The translations under genes were made by a program, and so were the position numbers. A stretch of 48,256 bases of DNA from a virus, in IMG/VR virus record IMGVR_UViG_3300026518_000015, positions 1-48,256 of that record, one strand, 5' to 3'. Positions 25,244 through 33,617 of this stretch are shown here, piece after piece. The stretch's first letter is position 1, and each line of letters starts with the position of its first letter. A model generated the notes under the pieces. The model did not search any database. It was not told where the DNA came from and saw only the letters and a list, made by a program, of their open reading frames with translations.

Positions 25244-26404
25244 TTAATTATTAGGAGGAGATGTATTAAATCCAAGGTTACCTGTATGTAAATGAATTTT
25301 ATCTATACTGATTCCGTCATGTTTAATATAACCGCCCTTATAGTCAGTACTACTACTTGTTATAGTATTACTACTACTCTTTAAATCATAACTAGATGTG
25401 GCTATATTAAAGTTAGTACTATTAACATTAAAAGTTTTACAGTTAACAGTAAATGTTTCAGTATTAGCTTCTATATTTTTATTTATGTTAGTAGTTAATT
25501 TATCACTACCACTATTTAAAAATATACTATTAGATTTATCATCTGTTAATGTAAAAAAACCATCATCCCCATTAATGATAGTATCGTATTGATTTTTACT
25601 GCCTTCTACATGTAACGACACGGTATCTTTAGTACTATCCCATAATAACTTATTTTTTTTATCATCTTCTATACTTATAAACCCATCATCTCCGTGTACT
25701 GTTAGGTCATATTGATTTTTAGTACCTTCTATGTGCAATGATACTTTATCTTTAGTACTATCCCACATAAGCTCATTCTTCTTACCGTCTATAAGTTGTA
25801 TATATCCATCTTCTGTTTTTAAATTAAAATCATAAGTAGTATATTCGCCATACTTATCAGTAGTGTGTAAAGATATAGTTTTAGTTTTAGGACTAAATGT
25901 TATAGTATACCTATCCTCTATACTATCTTCCTCTTCATCTAGGTTAGGTTTATCTGAAAATGTAAATACTACATGCTCTTCTTTTCTTAATCTTAAATCT
26001 GTATTATAAGTATCCCAGTAATATTCATCTCTATTAGAAAATCTATATATGATTACAGTTTCACCTTTACATACATTAGGAGGAGTTATTCTATTAGAAT
26101 CACTTATACCTGACCATTTACAATATAAATAAGTGGTTTCTTCTAAGTTAAACATCTCTTCATTGTCTGTATAGACAGGTATCTCATCCTTATCACTATC
26201 ACTAACTAGGTTACGTTCTTTATTAATTATATTATCATTTTTAATACTATCGTTAAGGTCGCCACCTTTAGTATATAACTTCTCTACAGGAAATATTTTA
26301 ATCTCTGATTCATTATCTAGATTATCCTCTATAACATAACCATATGAATAGAAATGTAATTTAGATAAATCAAGATTAGTTAACTGTTCTGTTACATCTT
26401 TCAT
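25244..26404 (-). CDS. Baseplate central spike protein (gp5 C-terminus/gpV-like)
   Basis: A 386-residue protein. Residues 1-150 are charged and irregular. From about 170 to 300, three near-repeats of some 40 residues occur, each with a segment like SIEDDKKNKLLWDSTKDTVS followed by LHVEG and NQYD, as expected for the beta-helical shaft of contractile-tail spikes. The C-terminal end KIHLHTGNLGFNTSPPNN is typical of gpV and VgrG-like spikes, where His-rich strands and a TGPP-like end cap the needle. It pierces the outer membrane in infection. The start has AAAGGAC, and a TTGAA motif lies 26 nt upstream. No lysozyme domain is present here; that function sits in the tape measure. Confidence 0.75.
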   Translation of the reverse strand: MKDVTEQLTNLDLSKLHFYSYGYVIEDNLDNESEIKIFPVEKLYTKGGDLNDSIKNDNIINKERNLVSDSDKDEIPVYTDNEEMFNLEETTYLYCKWSGISDSNRITPPNVCKGETVIIYRFSNRDEYYWDTYNTDLRLRKEEHVVFTFSDKPNLDEEEDSIEDRYTITFSPKTKTISLHTTDKYGEYTTYDFNLKTEDGYIQLIDGKKNELMWDSTKDKVSLHIEGTKNQYDLTVHGDDGFISIEDDKKNKLLWDSTKDTVSLHVEGSKNQYDTIINGDDGFFTLTDDKSNSIFLNSGSDKLTTNINKNIEANTETFTVNCKTFNVNSTNFNIATSSYDLKSSSNTITSSSTDYKGGYIKHDGISIDKIHLHTGNLGFNTSPPNN

Positions 26405-26412
26405 ATCTGTCC

Positions 26413-26442
26413 TTTAAAAAAAAAATAAATTCAAAACAACCC
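26413..26442 (-). promoter_or_regulatory. TTGAA-type promoter motif (spike)
   Basis: On the minus strand GGTTGTTTTGAATTTATTTT (TTGAA at 26434-26430) precedes AAAGG; 26 nt to the start at 26404. Confidence 0.5.
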
Positions 26443-26443
26443 A

Positions 26444-26466
26444 TATAGGATATTTTTCATCCTATA
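26444..26466 (-). terminator. Hairpin terminator
   Basis: TATAGGAT and ATCCTATA arms (8 bp) with a 7-nt loop downstream of the gene ending at 26476; GGGTTGTTTTG follows on the minus strand. Confidence 0.6.
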
Positions 26467-26475
26467 CGGTATCGG

Positions 26476-26916
26476 TTATATAGTTTTATTTATAGCATCT
26501 AGTATACGAAGATGTCTACTATCATTAACCAATATATTAGTTATTTTATCTACAGCCTTTTCTACTTCTTTTAGAAATATTTCATTTAGTGAAACTAGAC
26601 TTTTTTCCTCATGTTGTTTTTTAATATTATTAACAAAATTAACATTAAAACTAATTATGACAGTATTGCTAATATTAGTTCTAATTAAATCAAAATTAGC
26701 TAATATAGCGAAATGTTCTTTAACGCGAATTAAAGCTTTTTCTACTATATCTAACATATAGTGCTCAGTAGTAAAAACATCAAATTCCGATATATAACTC
26801 TCACTATCATCAGTTATTGCTACTGTTATGAAATATGTATTAGCGCATACATCTAATATAATATTATCCATTAAAGTAACTTTTTCAGTTATTATGTTTA
26901 TTTCTCTATTCATCAC
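26476..26916 (-). CDS. Small unknown protein under a dyad promoter
   Basis: A 146-residue alpha/beta protein (YFITVAITDDSESYISEFDVFTTEHYMLDIVEKALIRVKEHF). The strand-helix order suggests a compact fold, but I do not recognise it. AAAGGAC precedes the start; a second ATG follows at once (MM), so the start is uncertain by one codon. The most perfect copy of the dyad promoter element ends 25 nt upstream. It is a one-gene unit. Confidence 0.7.
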   Translation of the reverse strand: MMNREINIITEKVTLMDNIILDVCANTYFITVAITDDSESYISEFDVFTTEHYMLDIVEKALIRVKEHFAILANFDLIRTNISNTVIISFNVNFVNNIKKQHEEKSLVSLNEIFLKEVEKAVDKITNILVNDSRHLRILDAINKTI

Positions 26917-26940
26917 TTGTCCTTTAGGTTTAATATTTAC

Positions 26941-26990
26941 GATACTACCTAAGTATCTATATAAGTAATATATCGATATAATAAAATGGA
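26941..26990 (-). promoter_or_regulatory. Dyad promoter element, copy C
   Basis: GATACTACCTAAGTATC (6-bp perfect arms) at 26941-26957, followed by TATATAAGTAATATATCGAT and ATAATAAAATGGA. It lies 25 nt before the start at 26916 and serves as the reference copy for the family. Confidence 0.78.
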
Positions 26991-27064
26991 ATTACCTAAA
27001 AATCAATTTTGCTATATCATATTTTAATTGCTTAAAATAGTATAATATTTAAAGGAAATTTTTA

Positions 27065-29497
27065 ATGAAATTAATACATATAGAATTATATAAATACGTT
27101 AGGCTATATGTTACCGGTATAAAACATATAGACTATAGGCCAAATAAAAAAATACAAACTATACTAGCCTCTAATGGCTCTGGTAAATCTTCATTATTAA
27201 AAGAGATAATTCCTAATGTAGAAGATTTAAATACTGAATATGACACTCATGGTTATAGGATAGCTACTTATGAACATAGAGGTGATAGCTATATATTATC
27301 TTATCACAGAGATGGTAATAAACATAGTTTTAAACACAACGGAAAAGAACTTAATACAGTAGGTCTTAAGAAAACACAAAAGATACTGATAGAAGAACAT
27401 TTTAATATAACTAAACCTATGCATGAGATGCTTTTATCCACTACTACTTTTACCAATATGTCAGTATCTGAAAGAAAGCATTGGTTTACTAAAATATTAA
27501 CAACTATAGAATATGAATATGCTTTATCTAAATATAACAAAATAAAAACTAAAGTAAAAGATTTAACATCATATATAAAGCTAACACAGTCTAAGTTATT
27601 AAAAGATGAAGAGGTACTTAATAACACTACTGAAGAAGATATAGATATATTAAAAAAAGATAAACAGATGTTTAGAAACATTATAGAGAATGCTTTATCT
27701 TTAAAACATAATATCCCTGTAGATGATGCACCTAATCTTAATATATTAGAATCGCATCATATCCAGTTAGATAATCTTTTAAATAAAATAGATAAAAAAG
27801 ATATAGATGATATAGATGATATAGATAGTAAAATTATTAGTAAAGAAACTACTATTAATATTTTAAATAAAGAGTTAACAGAGGTAGATAGTAAATTAGC
27901 TAAGATAGATAATCTACATATAGATAATGATGTAGATACTGATGTAATAACTAATAAAATTATTGAAATTAACGATTATATTAAAAATATAGATAATTTA
28001 AAGATAGACTCTTTAGAACAGTTATTAGATTTAGTAAAATACTTTAATTCTGAATATGGTACTATAAGTAATATAATAAATGAGATAACATCTTATGTTA
28101 ATATTAAAGATTATAATATAACAGATGAAGAGCTTTTAGAATATAAAACATTAAAAGAGAATTATGTTTTAAATAAAGAACGAATAGATAAAGTAAGTAA
28201 AGATTTAAATATACAAGAGTCTAATAGTAAGAATGAAGATGTTACATGTCCTAGTTGCCATACTTCTTTTAAGCCTAATTTTAATAAAGAAGAGCTAGTT
28301 AAATTAGAAAAAGAATACGATAGTTTAAATACAGTAGTTAATGAGTTAGAAAATAAATTAAATAGTTTAAACACATTATTAAATAATAAAAAGAATATAC
28401 AGTCTTTAATAAATAAATTAAAAAGTATATTAGGTAATTATCTTTTAAAACCTATATATGATTATATAGTAGTTAATACAGATGATTTTAAAAAAATAGA
28501 TAATTTAAATAATGTTTTTAATAAGGTACTTATACAGATGCCTAAGTATGATGATATTAAAAAACTTATAGATACTAGAAAAGAGTTATTAGATAAAAAG
28601 CAAGTACATGAGCAGATGAGTGAGGCTAAACGTAATTTTATTTTAACGCGTAAAGAAGAGTTAGTGGATAATAGAAAAGATATCATAAATAAACTTTTAA
28701 TATTAAGAAATGAGTTATCTATATTAAAAAATAAAAAAGATACTTTAAATAATTTAAATAGTATAATAAATACTATAGATGATAGTTTTAAGCAGATATC
28801 TAAATATAAAAAATCTTTTTATTATAAAGAGTTTAATAGGTATATAGATAATATAACATATGAGACTAATAAAATAATAAATGCTATAGATGATGAGATT
28901 AATGAATATAGTAGAATAGTTAAACATCATAAAGAACTTAAAGATGAGTTAGTTATATATGAAAAAGAGTTAAAAGCTAATAAGAAATTAGAAGAATACC
29001 TATCCCCTACTAAAGGCATCATAGGTGAGTCTATAACTAACACTATTAATATGGTTCTAGAGAGAATGAATTTTATCATTAATAAGATATGGAGTTATGA
29101 GATTAATATTTTACCATGTGATATAAATGATTCTGATTTAACATTTAGATTTCCTGTTAGTATTAACGATGCTAAAATAATACCAGATATTAATAAAGGA
29201 AGTAGTTCTATTAAAGAGATTATCGATGTAGCTTTTAAAATAACGGCTATGGAGTTTTTAGATATGTTAGACTATCCTTTAATATTAGATGAGTTTGGTA
29301 AAGCATTTGATGAAAAACATAGGATTAAGTCTTATGATTATATTATAAATCTTAGTAATAAAAGTTTTAGTCAAATATTTATGATTAGTCATTTTGAATC
29401 TATGTATGGTAGATTTAATAATACGGATATAGTTATACTTAATAAAGATAATTTAGAGTATAACGGAACTTATAACGAAGTGATAAAAATAAAATAG
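27065..29497 (+). CDS. SbcC/Rad50-like recombination ATPase (T4 gp46-like)
   Basis: An 810-residue SMC-like ATPase. A Walker A ASNGSGKS is at 35-42, with Ala in the first Gly position. Two long coiled-coil arms flank a zinc hook CPSC (C395, C398) at the middle, and Walker B LILDEFGKAFD has D742 and E743. The ABC signature region is near PDINKGSSSIKEIID. With a gp47-like nuclease this family resects DNA ends for recombination-dependent replication; no gp47 homologue is in this window. The size is close to T4 gp46 plus a longer coil. AAAGGAAAT precedes the ATG; a TTGCT variant of the promoter motif is at 27028. The next gene begins 15 nt after its stop. Confidence 0.88.
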   Translation: MKLIHIELYKYVRLYVTGIKHIDYRPNKKIQTILASNGSGKSSLLKEIIPNVEDLNTEYDTHGYRIATYEHRGDSYILSYHRDGNKHSFKHNGKELNTVGLKKTQKILIEEHFNITKPMHEMLLSTTTFTNMSVSERKHWFTKILTTIEYEYALSKYNKIKTKVKDLTSYIKLTQSKLLKDEEVLNNTTEEDIDILKKDKQMFRNIIENALSLKHNIPVDDAPNLNILESHHIQLDNLLNKIDKKDIDDIDDIDSKIISKETTINILNKELTEVDSKLAKIDNLHIDNDVDTDVITNKIIEINDYIKNIDNLKIDSLEQLLDLVKYFNSEYGTISNIINEITSYVNIKDYNITDEELLEYKTLKENYVLNKERIDKVSKDLNIQESNSKNEDVTCPSCHTSFKPNFNKEELVKLEKEYDSLNTVVNELENKLNSLNTLLNNKKNIQSLINKLKSILGNYLLKPIYDYIVVNTDDFKKIDNLNNVFNKVLIQMPKYDDIKKLIDTRKELLDKKQVHEQMSEAKRNFILTRKEELVDNRKDIINKLLILRNELSILKNKKDTLNNLNSIINTIDDSFKQISKYKKSFYYKEFNRYIDNITYETNKIINAIDDEINEYSRIVKHHKELKDELVIYEKELKANKKLEEYLSPTKGIIGESITNTINMVLERMNFIINKIWSYEINILPCDINDSDLTFRFPVSINDAKIIPDINKGSSSIKEIIDVAFKITAMEFLDMLDYPLILDEFGKAFDEKHRIKSYDYIINLSNKSFSQIFMISHFESMYGRFNNTDIVILNKDNLEYNGTYNEVIKIK

Positions 29498-29511
29498 AGG
29501 AAAAAAATAAA

Positions 29512-29736
29512 ATGAAGAGATATTTTAATAAATGGTTAAGGGTTATTAGGCATAGTTCATTGTATTTAGAAGAATATAAATATGTTACTAATTATTCTCA
29601 TTATTTAGGTTATGATATAAGCAAATTAAATATACATAGCATAGTATTAAAAATGGCCGCTTATCGCGAAATGTATGAGCCGTCTGAGTTAGAACGTGCT
29701 AGACAATTAAAAAAAGTTTTATACATGTATAGTTAG
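29512..29736 (+). CDS. Small unknown protein after gp46-like gene
   Basis: A 74-residue, basic, Tyr-rich protein (SSLYLEEYKYVTNYSHYLGYD) that looks helical. It follows the SbcC-like gene with a 14-nt gap that carries GAGGAAAA, so it is cotranscribed with it. A bidirectional terminator covers its stop codon. I do not recognise it; a role in DNA recombination is possible from position only. Confidence 0.68.
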   Translation: MKRYFNKWLRVIRHSSLYLEEYKYVTNYSHYLGYDISKLNIHSIVLKMAAYREMYEPSELERARQLKKVLYMYS

Positions 29737-29757
29737 GGCTCGATGACCCTAACTATA
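29728..29757. terminator. Bidirectional hairpin terminator
   Basis: An 11-bp perfect stem (TATAGTTAGGG) with an 8-nt loop; it overlaps the ends of both convergent genes. Confidence 0.75.
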
Positions 29758-30348
29758 TATATTCATTTTTGCCTCTTCCCTCATTTTTTTAGCGATAGTT
29801 TCATACTGCTTAACTAGGTCATGTGTAGTTAGTTTAGCATATCTATCGTAGTATAGATTAGTCAGTTCTATGACTCTATTAACGAACATAAGACTTCTAA
29901 AACCATTAGGGTCGTTAGGACCGTATGAGTCTAATAAATCATCTAGTAATGCATCAGTGTAGCCTATGCTATAAAATACATCACTATACTTAGCCTTAAG
30001 ATAATATGCTATTTTAGCAGGAGATACAGCTATCTTAGTTTTTTCACCTTTCTCCATCTTTTCAATATCGCCAGAAGTAGCCATGTGTGCTTCTAACTCT
30101 TTGATGAGTCTATGTGCTTCATTAACTAATACTACATATCGTCTAGGATTCTTTTCTCTTAAAATAGCCATAGCCTTCTGTATGTGCTTAGTGGTTTTCT
30201 TTCTAACTCGTTTACATACTAACTCTGTTTTAGGTATGCTAAATATTAGCATGAAATATACGCTACCTACTATAATACTTTTAACTTCTGTTTCCGTGAA
30301 GTTATATTCTTCTTCCACTATCTTCGCCATAGGTTTCATTTCTACCAT
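29749..30348 (-). CDS. Unknown helical protein under a dyad promoter
   Basis: A 199-residue, basic, mostly helical protein with a conserved-looking middle (NPRRYVVLVNEAHRLIKELEAH) and GYTDALLDDLLDSYGPNDP. I recognise no domain. AAGGATAT precedes the start. The dyad promoter copy D lies 30 nt upstream. It is a one-gene unit, like the genes at 12443 and 26476, and is likely expressed with them. Confidence 0.7.
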   Translation of the reverse strand: MVEMKPMAKIVEEEYNFTETEVKSIIVGSVYFMLIFSIPKTELVCKRVRKKTTKHIQKAMAILREKNPRRYVVLVNEAHRLIKELEAHMATSGDIEKMEKGEKTKIAVSPAKIAYYLKAKYSDVFYSIGYTDALLDDLLDSYGPNDPNGFRSLMFVNRVIELTNLYYDRYAKLTTHDLVKQYETIAKKMREEAKMNIYS

Positions 30349-30377
30349 AACTATATCCTTACATTAATTTAAACTAT

Positions 30378-30420
30378 GATACTACCTAAGTATCTATCTT
30401 AATAATATATCGTTAAAACG
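30378..30420 (-). promoter_or_regulatory. Dyad promoter element, copy D
   Basis: GATACTACCTAAGTATC at 30378-30394, identical to copy C in the dyad, followed by TATCTTAATAATATATCGTT. It lies 30 nt before the start at 30348. Confidence 0.76.
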
Positions 30421-30446
30421 TAATAGACATTAAACGAATATTGTAG

Positions 30447-30480
30447 GTATTTTCTTGAATTAACTAATTATATCATAGGA
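30447..30480 (+). promoter_or_regulatory. TTGAA-type promoter motif (peptidase-holin-fibre operon)
   Basis: TATTTTCTTGAATTAACTA has TTGAA at 30455-30459, 31 nt before the start at 30490; TAGGAG is the ribosome site. Confidence 0.5.
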
Positions 30481-30489
30481 GTATATATT

Positions 30490-31026
30490 ATGCATGAAAT
30501 ACAGATAGCTTTTAAAAAAACAAATTCTAATAAATCTAGTAATGTTTGTAAAACTATAGGATGGTGGACAAGAGGACCCTATTGTCATACTGAAATTATT
30601 ATTAAACAAAATAACGTACATTATATGTGGACGGCTGATGTAGTAACTAATACTATAAGAAGAAAACCACATAAACATAACCCATCGGTTTATGATTATA
30701 AAACTATTAAAGTAACAGAAGAACAAATATCTACCATACTAATGTTTTTAACTATGGTAGAAGATGCTGAGTATGATTTTACAGGTATAGCTGGTTTTAT
30801 ATTTCCTCTTAGGGATAGAACTGATAAATGGTTCTGTTCAGAGCTATGCTCTAATTGTTTAAAAATTATAGGTTATAAAGAGTTGCTGCCATTAGAACCA
30901 GCATTGATTAGTCCTAATAGATTAGCTGGCATAGTAGGTTTATTAGATAAACAATATGAGTCTAGAATATCTACATTTATACCATTCTTAAAAACATTAA
31001 GTTTAAAAGGAGTTGATGATGACTGA
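30490..31026 (+). CDS. Permuted papain-fold (NlpC/P60-like) cysteine peptidase or amidase
   Basis: A 178-residue protein with the circularly permuted NlpC/P60 layout of YiiX-type proteins: the His comes first (GPYCHTEIII, H33) and the Cys later (KWFCSELCSN, C115). WFCSEL is a typical nucleophile motif of this group. Such enzymes may cut peptidoglycan peptides or acyl/amide bonds. It is the first gene of a plus-strand operon continuing with a holin candidate and a tail fibre, so a role in lysis or as a virion hydrolase is likely. No signal peptide is seen, so export would need the holin or virion delivery. Confidence 0.7.
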   Translation: MHEIQIAFKKTNSNKSSNVCKTIGWWTRGPYCHTEIIIKQNNVHYMWTADVVTNTIRRKPHKHNPSVYDYKTIKVTEEQISTILMFLTMVEDAEYDFTGIAGFIFPLRDRTDKWFCSELCSNCLKIIGYKELLPLEPALISPNRLAGIVGLLDKQYESRISTFIPFLKTLSLKGVDDD

Positions 31027-31294
31027 AGTTGATAATAGTACTGATAAATATAGTACCCCATGGATGCTTAAAATAAAAGCTAGTATAAGACCTATCTTAA
31101 CTTATCTATTTACATTTCTTTATATATATGCATTTATCTATAGGGAACATTTAAAAGATGTTTATATAAGTGGTTTAAATACTATTATGGTTACTATAAT
31201 AATATTTTGGTTCGGTGAAAGACTTATGCGTAATTCAGGTATAACTGATTTTTTAAAATCATATGCGCCTAAGCATAATAATAAGGAGGAGTGA
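31019..31294 (+). CDS. Holin candidate, two to three membrane spans
   Basis: A 91-residue protein: polar N-terminus, a hydrophobic helix PILTYLFTFLYIYAFIY, a second one GLNTIMVTIIIFWFGERL, and a charged tail. The FWFGERLM-type motif after the second span is characteristic of small holins of the 3TM/GTA type. TTG at 31013 and ATG at 31016 and 31019 are possible starts; AAAAGGAG at 31005 gives best spacing to 31019. It overlaps the end of the peptidase gene by 8 nt, and AAGGAGG at its end serves the next gene. Confidence 0.65.
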   Translation: MTEVDNSTDKYSTPWMLKIKASIRPILTYLFTFLYIYAFIYREHLKDVYISGLNTIMVTIIIFWFGERLMRNSGITDFLKSYAPKHNNKEE

Positions 31295-31461
31295 TGAGGA
31301 TGTATATTAGAGCACGTAACATAAAACGTAGAAATAATACAGACTTAAGTACTTTTAAGCCTATTAAACTTAAAGAAAATAATGAAGATGAACTTAGAGC
31401 TATAAGCATATATGATAATATTATGAATGCTATACGTATATCTACAATGAGAAAAGGATAA
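31294..31461 (+). CDS. Small basic protein (55 residues)
   Basis: Its ATG overlaps the TGA of the holin candidate (TGATG), and AAGGAGGA lies right before it. The product starts MRMYIRARNIKRRNN and has 13 Lys/Arg in 55 residues. It ends 2 nt before the fibre gene. I do not recognise it. A lysis regulator or a fibre accessory would fit the position. The very strong ribosome site and the overlap make it a real gene despite its size. Confidence 0.7.
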   Translation: MRMYIRARNIKRRNNTDLSTFKPIKLKENNEDELRAISIYDNIMNAIRISTMRKG

Positions 31462-31463
31462 AT

Positions 31464-32273
31464 ATGACAACTACTGAAATGCTTATAAACAGTAATATGA
31501 ACTTAATGAGTGTATTTAAACAATACGCTGATTTTATAGATACTGAAATATCTAAAGAATTAGATATAGAGTATATCGATTTTGATGGAACTATTAAATC
31601 CGTTAAAGTTAAAAACATGGCTTCTTTGTTAAACTTTATTAAACAATATGGCATAACATTAAACGATGACGGTATACTAGTTGATTTAGATGGTAATTTT
31701 GTAACTACTAATAAATCATTAGATACGGATAAAATGAACGGTATGACTCTAGATGAGCTTACTGACTATATAAAAGAAAAAGTAAATGAAAAAGATAGTA
31801 ACATCATAGACTTCAAACTTATAGAAAACGGTACTCCTATAAGATATAGTACTGATGATATAGATACTGCTGCTAGCGATTTAGGATATGAACTATTCTG
31901 TCCGCATAATCGTGAAGAGTATGAAGAAGCTAGACAGTATCTAATAAGTATAGGTAAGCCTACATCTATGGGACCACTAGGTATTTATTACGACGGGGTA
32001 TTACCTAGAGGTGGATGGTCAGTTAGAGGATGGATGAGTAATATACCACTTAACTCTAATAACTTAGGTACTAAAGGTTGGAAGGTTAAAGACGGTTCTT
32101 TAACATGGTGGGCTAGCGATTTAACTACTGTAACTGAGCCTAATGGTGATTATACTAAAAACGCATATCTAGGTATCACATATGATGCTAATGGCTATGT
32201 TAAATGGTATAATGATGCTAATGATAGATATGTATATAGAACATATCTTTGTGTTAAAAGGAGAAAAGCTTAA
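31464..32273 (+). CDS. Tail fibre with C-type-lectin-like tip
   Basis: A 269-residue protein. The N-terminal half is helical and includes MNGMTLDELTDYIKEKV, a segment like the NGxTLxEL pieces common in phage fibres. From about residue 140 comes a domain ELFCPHNREEYEEARQYL, then GPLGIYYDG, DGSLTWWASDL and YRTYLCVKR. Its Cys pair, WW-rich core and length suit a C-lectin-type fold, often used in receptor binding. It is followed by XkdW-like and DUF4376-like accessory genes. The ATG has AAAAGGATAA before it. No reverse transcriptase of a diversity-generating system is present. Confidence 0.65.
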   Translation: MTTTEMLINSNMNLMSVFKQYADFIDTEISKELDIEYIDFDGTIKSVKVKNMASLLNFIKQYGITLNDDGILVDLDGNFVTTNKSLDTDKMNGMTLDELTDYIKEKVNEKDSNIIDFKLIENGTPIRYSTDDIDTAASDLGYELFCPHNREEYEEARQYLISIGKPTSMGPLGIYYDGVLPRGGWSVRGWMSNIPLNSNNLGTKGWKVKDGSLTWWASDLTTVTEPNGDYTKNAYLGITYDANGYVKWYNDANDRYVYRTYLCVKRRKA

Positions 32274-32782
32274 TGGAAATGTATGAAAGAGTTAGAGCTA
32301 TTAATAAATTATATCCGGATGCTAAATATGATATAGCTGATGATAATAGTATAACATGGTTCGATGATAGAACTATGCCTACTGATGATGATTTAGCGCA
32401 AGTTATTACGGATTTAGAAGATGAAGATAGATATATTAGTCTTAAGATAACTACTACTAATTATATATATGAGAACTATCCGCAGAATAAACAGAATAGT
32501 GATTTAACAGATAAATTCTATTTTGATTCACAATTAAGAGAAGCTGGCATTACTGATTTAGATAAACAAGTTAATGACCAGGTTACTGCTTTTTATTCAG
32601 GTACTAGTATAGATGACATTATAGCAGGATTAACTGACGATATGAAGATACCGTTAGGACAGCTAATAAAAGTAGCTATTCGTGTTCAATGGGTACAGAT
32701 GTGTAAGGCTGCCTATATGGACGCTAAATTAAATAAAACTGTATTAACATTACCTGAAGTTAATGATGTAGTGGTAGATTAG
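32273..32782 (+). CDS. Fibre accessory protein (XkdW-like N-terminus)
   Basis: A 169-residue acidic protein. Its first 50 residues (RAINKLYPDAKYDIADDNSITWFDDRTMPTDDDL) resemble XkdW-type and related phage proteins, which sit beside tail fibre genes and have a W-D/E-R-P-T-x-E/D-E-L core. The rest is helical. Its ATG overlaps the stop of the fibre gene by one base (TAATG). The last codons form the start of a 34-bp tandem repeat that carries its stop codon. Role: probably fibre assembly or attachment. Confidence 0.6.
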   Translation: MEMYERVRAINKLYPDAKYDIADDNSITWFDDRTMPTDDDLAQVITDLEDEDRYISLKITTTNYIYENYPQNKQNSDLTDKFYFDSQLREAGITDLDKQVNDQVTAFYSGTSIDDIIAGLTDDMKIPLGQLIKVAIRVQWVQMCKAAYMDAKLNKTVLTLPEVNDVVVD

Positions 32783-32831
32783 GTTCTGCCATTTAAACGT
32801 AGTAGTGGTAGATTAGGTTCTGCCATTTAAA
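32768..32831. repeat. 34-bp tandem repeat over the end of a gene
   Basis: A 30-bp identical block beginning GTAGTGGTAGATTAGG occurs at 32768-32797 and 32802-32831, with period 34. The first copy contains the last codons and the TAG stop of the gene ending at 32782; the second copy is in the gap before the gene at 32869. Confidence 0.9.
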
Positions 32832-32868
32832 TGATGTATTTTATTATACAAATATAAGGAGATTCCTA

Positions 32869-33276
32869 ATGATGAGAAATAAAAATAGTTCAAAAAAATT
32901 TGGTTATGATACTGAATTTAAAGATGGTGAGTTCGTTATAAAACGTAAATTAGTTCCTAGTAGAATATCTGGTAAGAAAGCTTTGAAAGAGTTTAAAAAG
33001 AATACTGCATTAATTAGTATTAATGATGTTTCTTTTCAAGCCGATACTGAAAGTATTGCTACTATGGGTAATGTGCTAAGTATTGCTAACTTTATGTTTA
33101 ATAAAGCAGTAGCAAGTGGTATGAGTCCAGCTGACGCATATGCTGCAGTTTATGCTGAAGTGGTTCCTTGGAAAGATGCTAATAACAATTGGGTTAATGT
33201 TAGTGCTGGGGATATCGGTAATAATCTTAAATTAGCTATGGAAGCTGTACAACAGATTCTAGAACAATATAGTTAA
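32869..33276 (+). CDS. DUF4376-like fibre assembly protein
   Basis: A 135-residue protein. The region from residue 45 on (ISINDVSFQADTESIATMGNVL, then a WKDANNNWVNVSAGDIGNNLKLAM stretch) has the layout of DUF4376-like domains found in tail fibre assembly proteins: a strand, a residue run with DxxS, a Trp-rich turn and a helix. AAGGAG lies about 7 nt upstream of the ATG-ATG start. It closes the peptidase-holin-fibre operon at a bidirectional terminator. Confidence 0.6.
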   Translation: MMRNKNSSKKFGYDTEFKDGEFVIKRKLVPSRISGKKALKEFKKNTALISINDVSFQADTESIATMGNVLSIANFMFNKAVASGMSPADAYAAVYAEVVPWKDANNNWVNVSAGDIGNNLKLAMEAVQQILEQYS

Positions 33277-33289
33277 AAAAAAATGATGT

Positions 33290-33319
33290 ACATATAGATG
33301 ACTTACGTCATCTATATGT
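33290..33319. terminator. Bidirectional hairpin terminator
   Basis: A 13-bp perfect stem (ACATATAGATGAC) with a TTAC loop and an A-tract on the left. It lies between convergent genes. Confidence 0.85.
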
Positions 33320-33608
33320 CATATACTTTATTTTTAAAATATTCATCTATATCTTTTTTAATTTTTCTAGTTTTAAGTATTGATTTAATATGTCTAGGTT
33401 TTAATCCTTTAAAAAGAATATAGCTATCATACTCTTCTAATTCATTTTTAAACTCATTCATGAATTCACCGCATGTATGACAATATGTTTTAATCTTAGG
33501 TAATTTAACACGTTCTACGTTAGAGAAATCTTTTAATTTGTATATTTTACTACAAAGATTACATCTAAATCTATCTGGTCCCACTTGCTCTATTTTAATT
33601 ATTTTCAT
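33312..33608 (-). CDS. Small zinc-ribbon protein in the nrd operon
   Basis: A 98-residue basic protein with two CxxC pairs: C16/C19 (FRCNLCSKIY) and C43/C46 (TYCHTCGEFM), the spacing of a four-Cys zinc ribbon. The rest is helical and basic (RHIKSILKTRKIKKDIDEYFK). It is the third gene after nrdA and nrdB, 9 nt behind nrdB. It could bind nucleic acid, for example as a transcription factor, or work as a redox or metal accessory; the sequence does not decide. Confidence 0.7.
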   Translation of the reverse strand: MKIIKIEQVGPDRFRCNLCSKIYKLKDFSNVERVKLPKIKTYCHTCGEFMNEFKNELEEYDSYILFKGLKPRHIKSILKTRKIKKDIDEYFKNKVYDI

Positions 33609-33617
33609 TATTAGTTC

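Noticed and set aside
31464-32273. Diversity-generating retroelement target
   Set aside because: The fibre tip looks C-lectin-like, but no reverse transcriptase or template repeat is present in the window.
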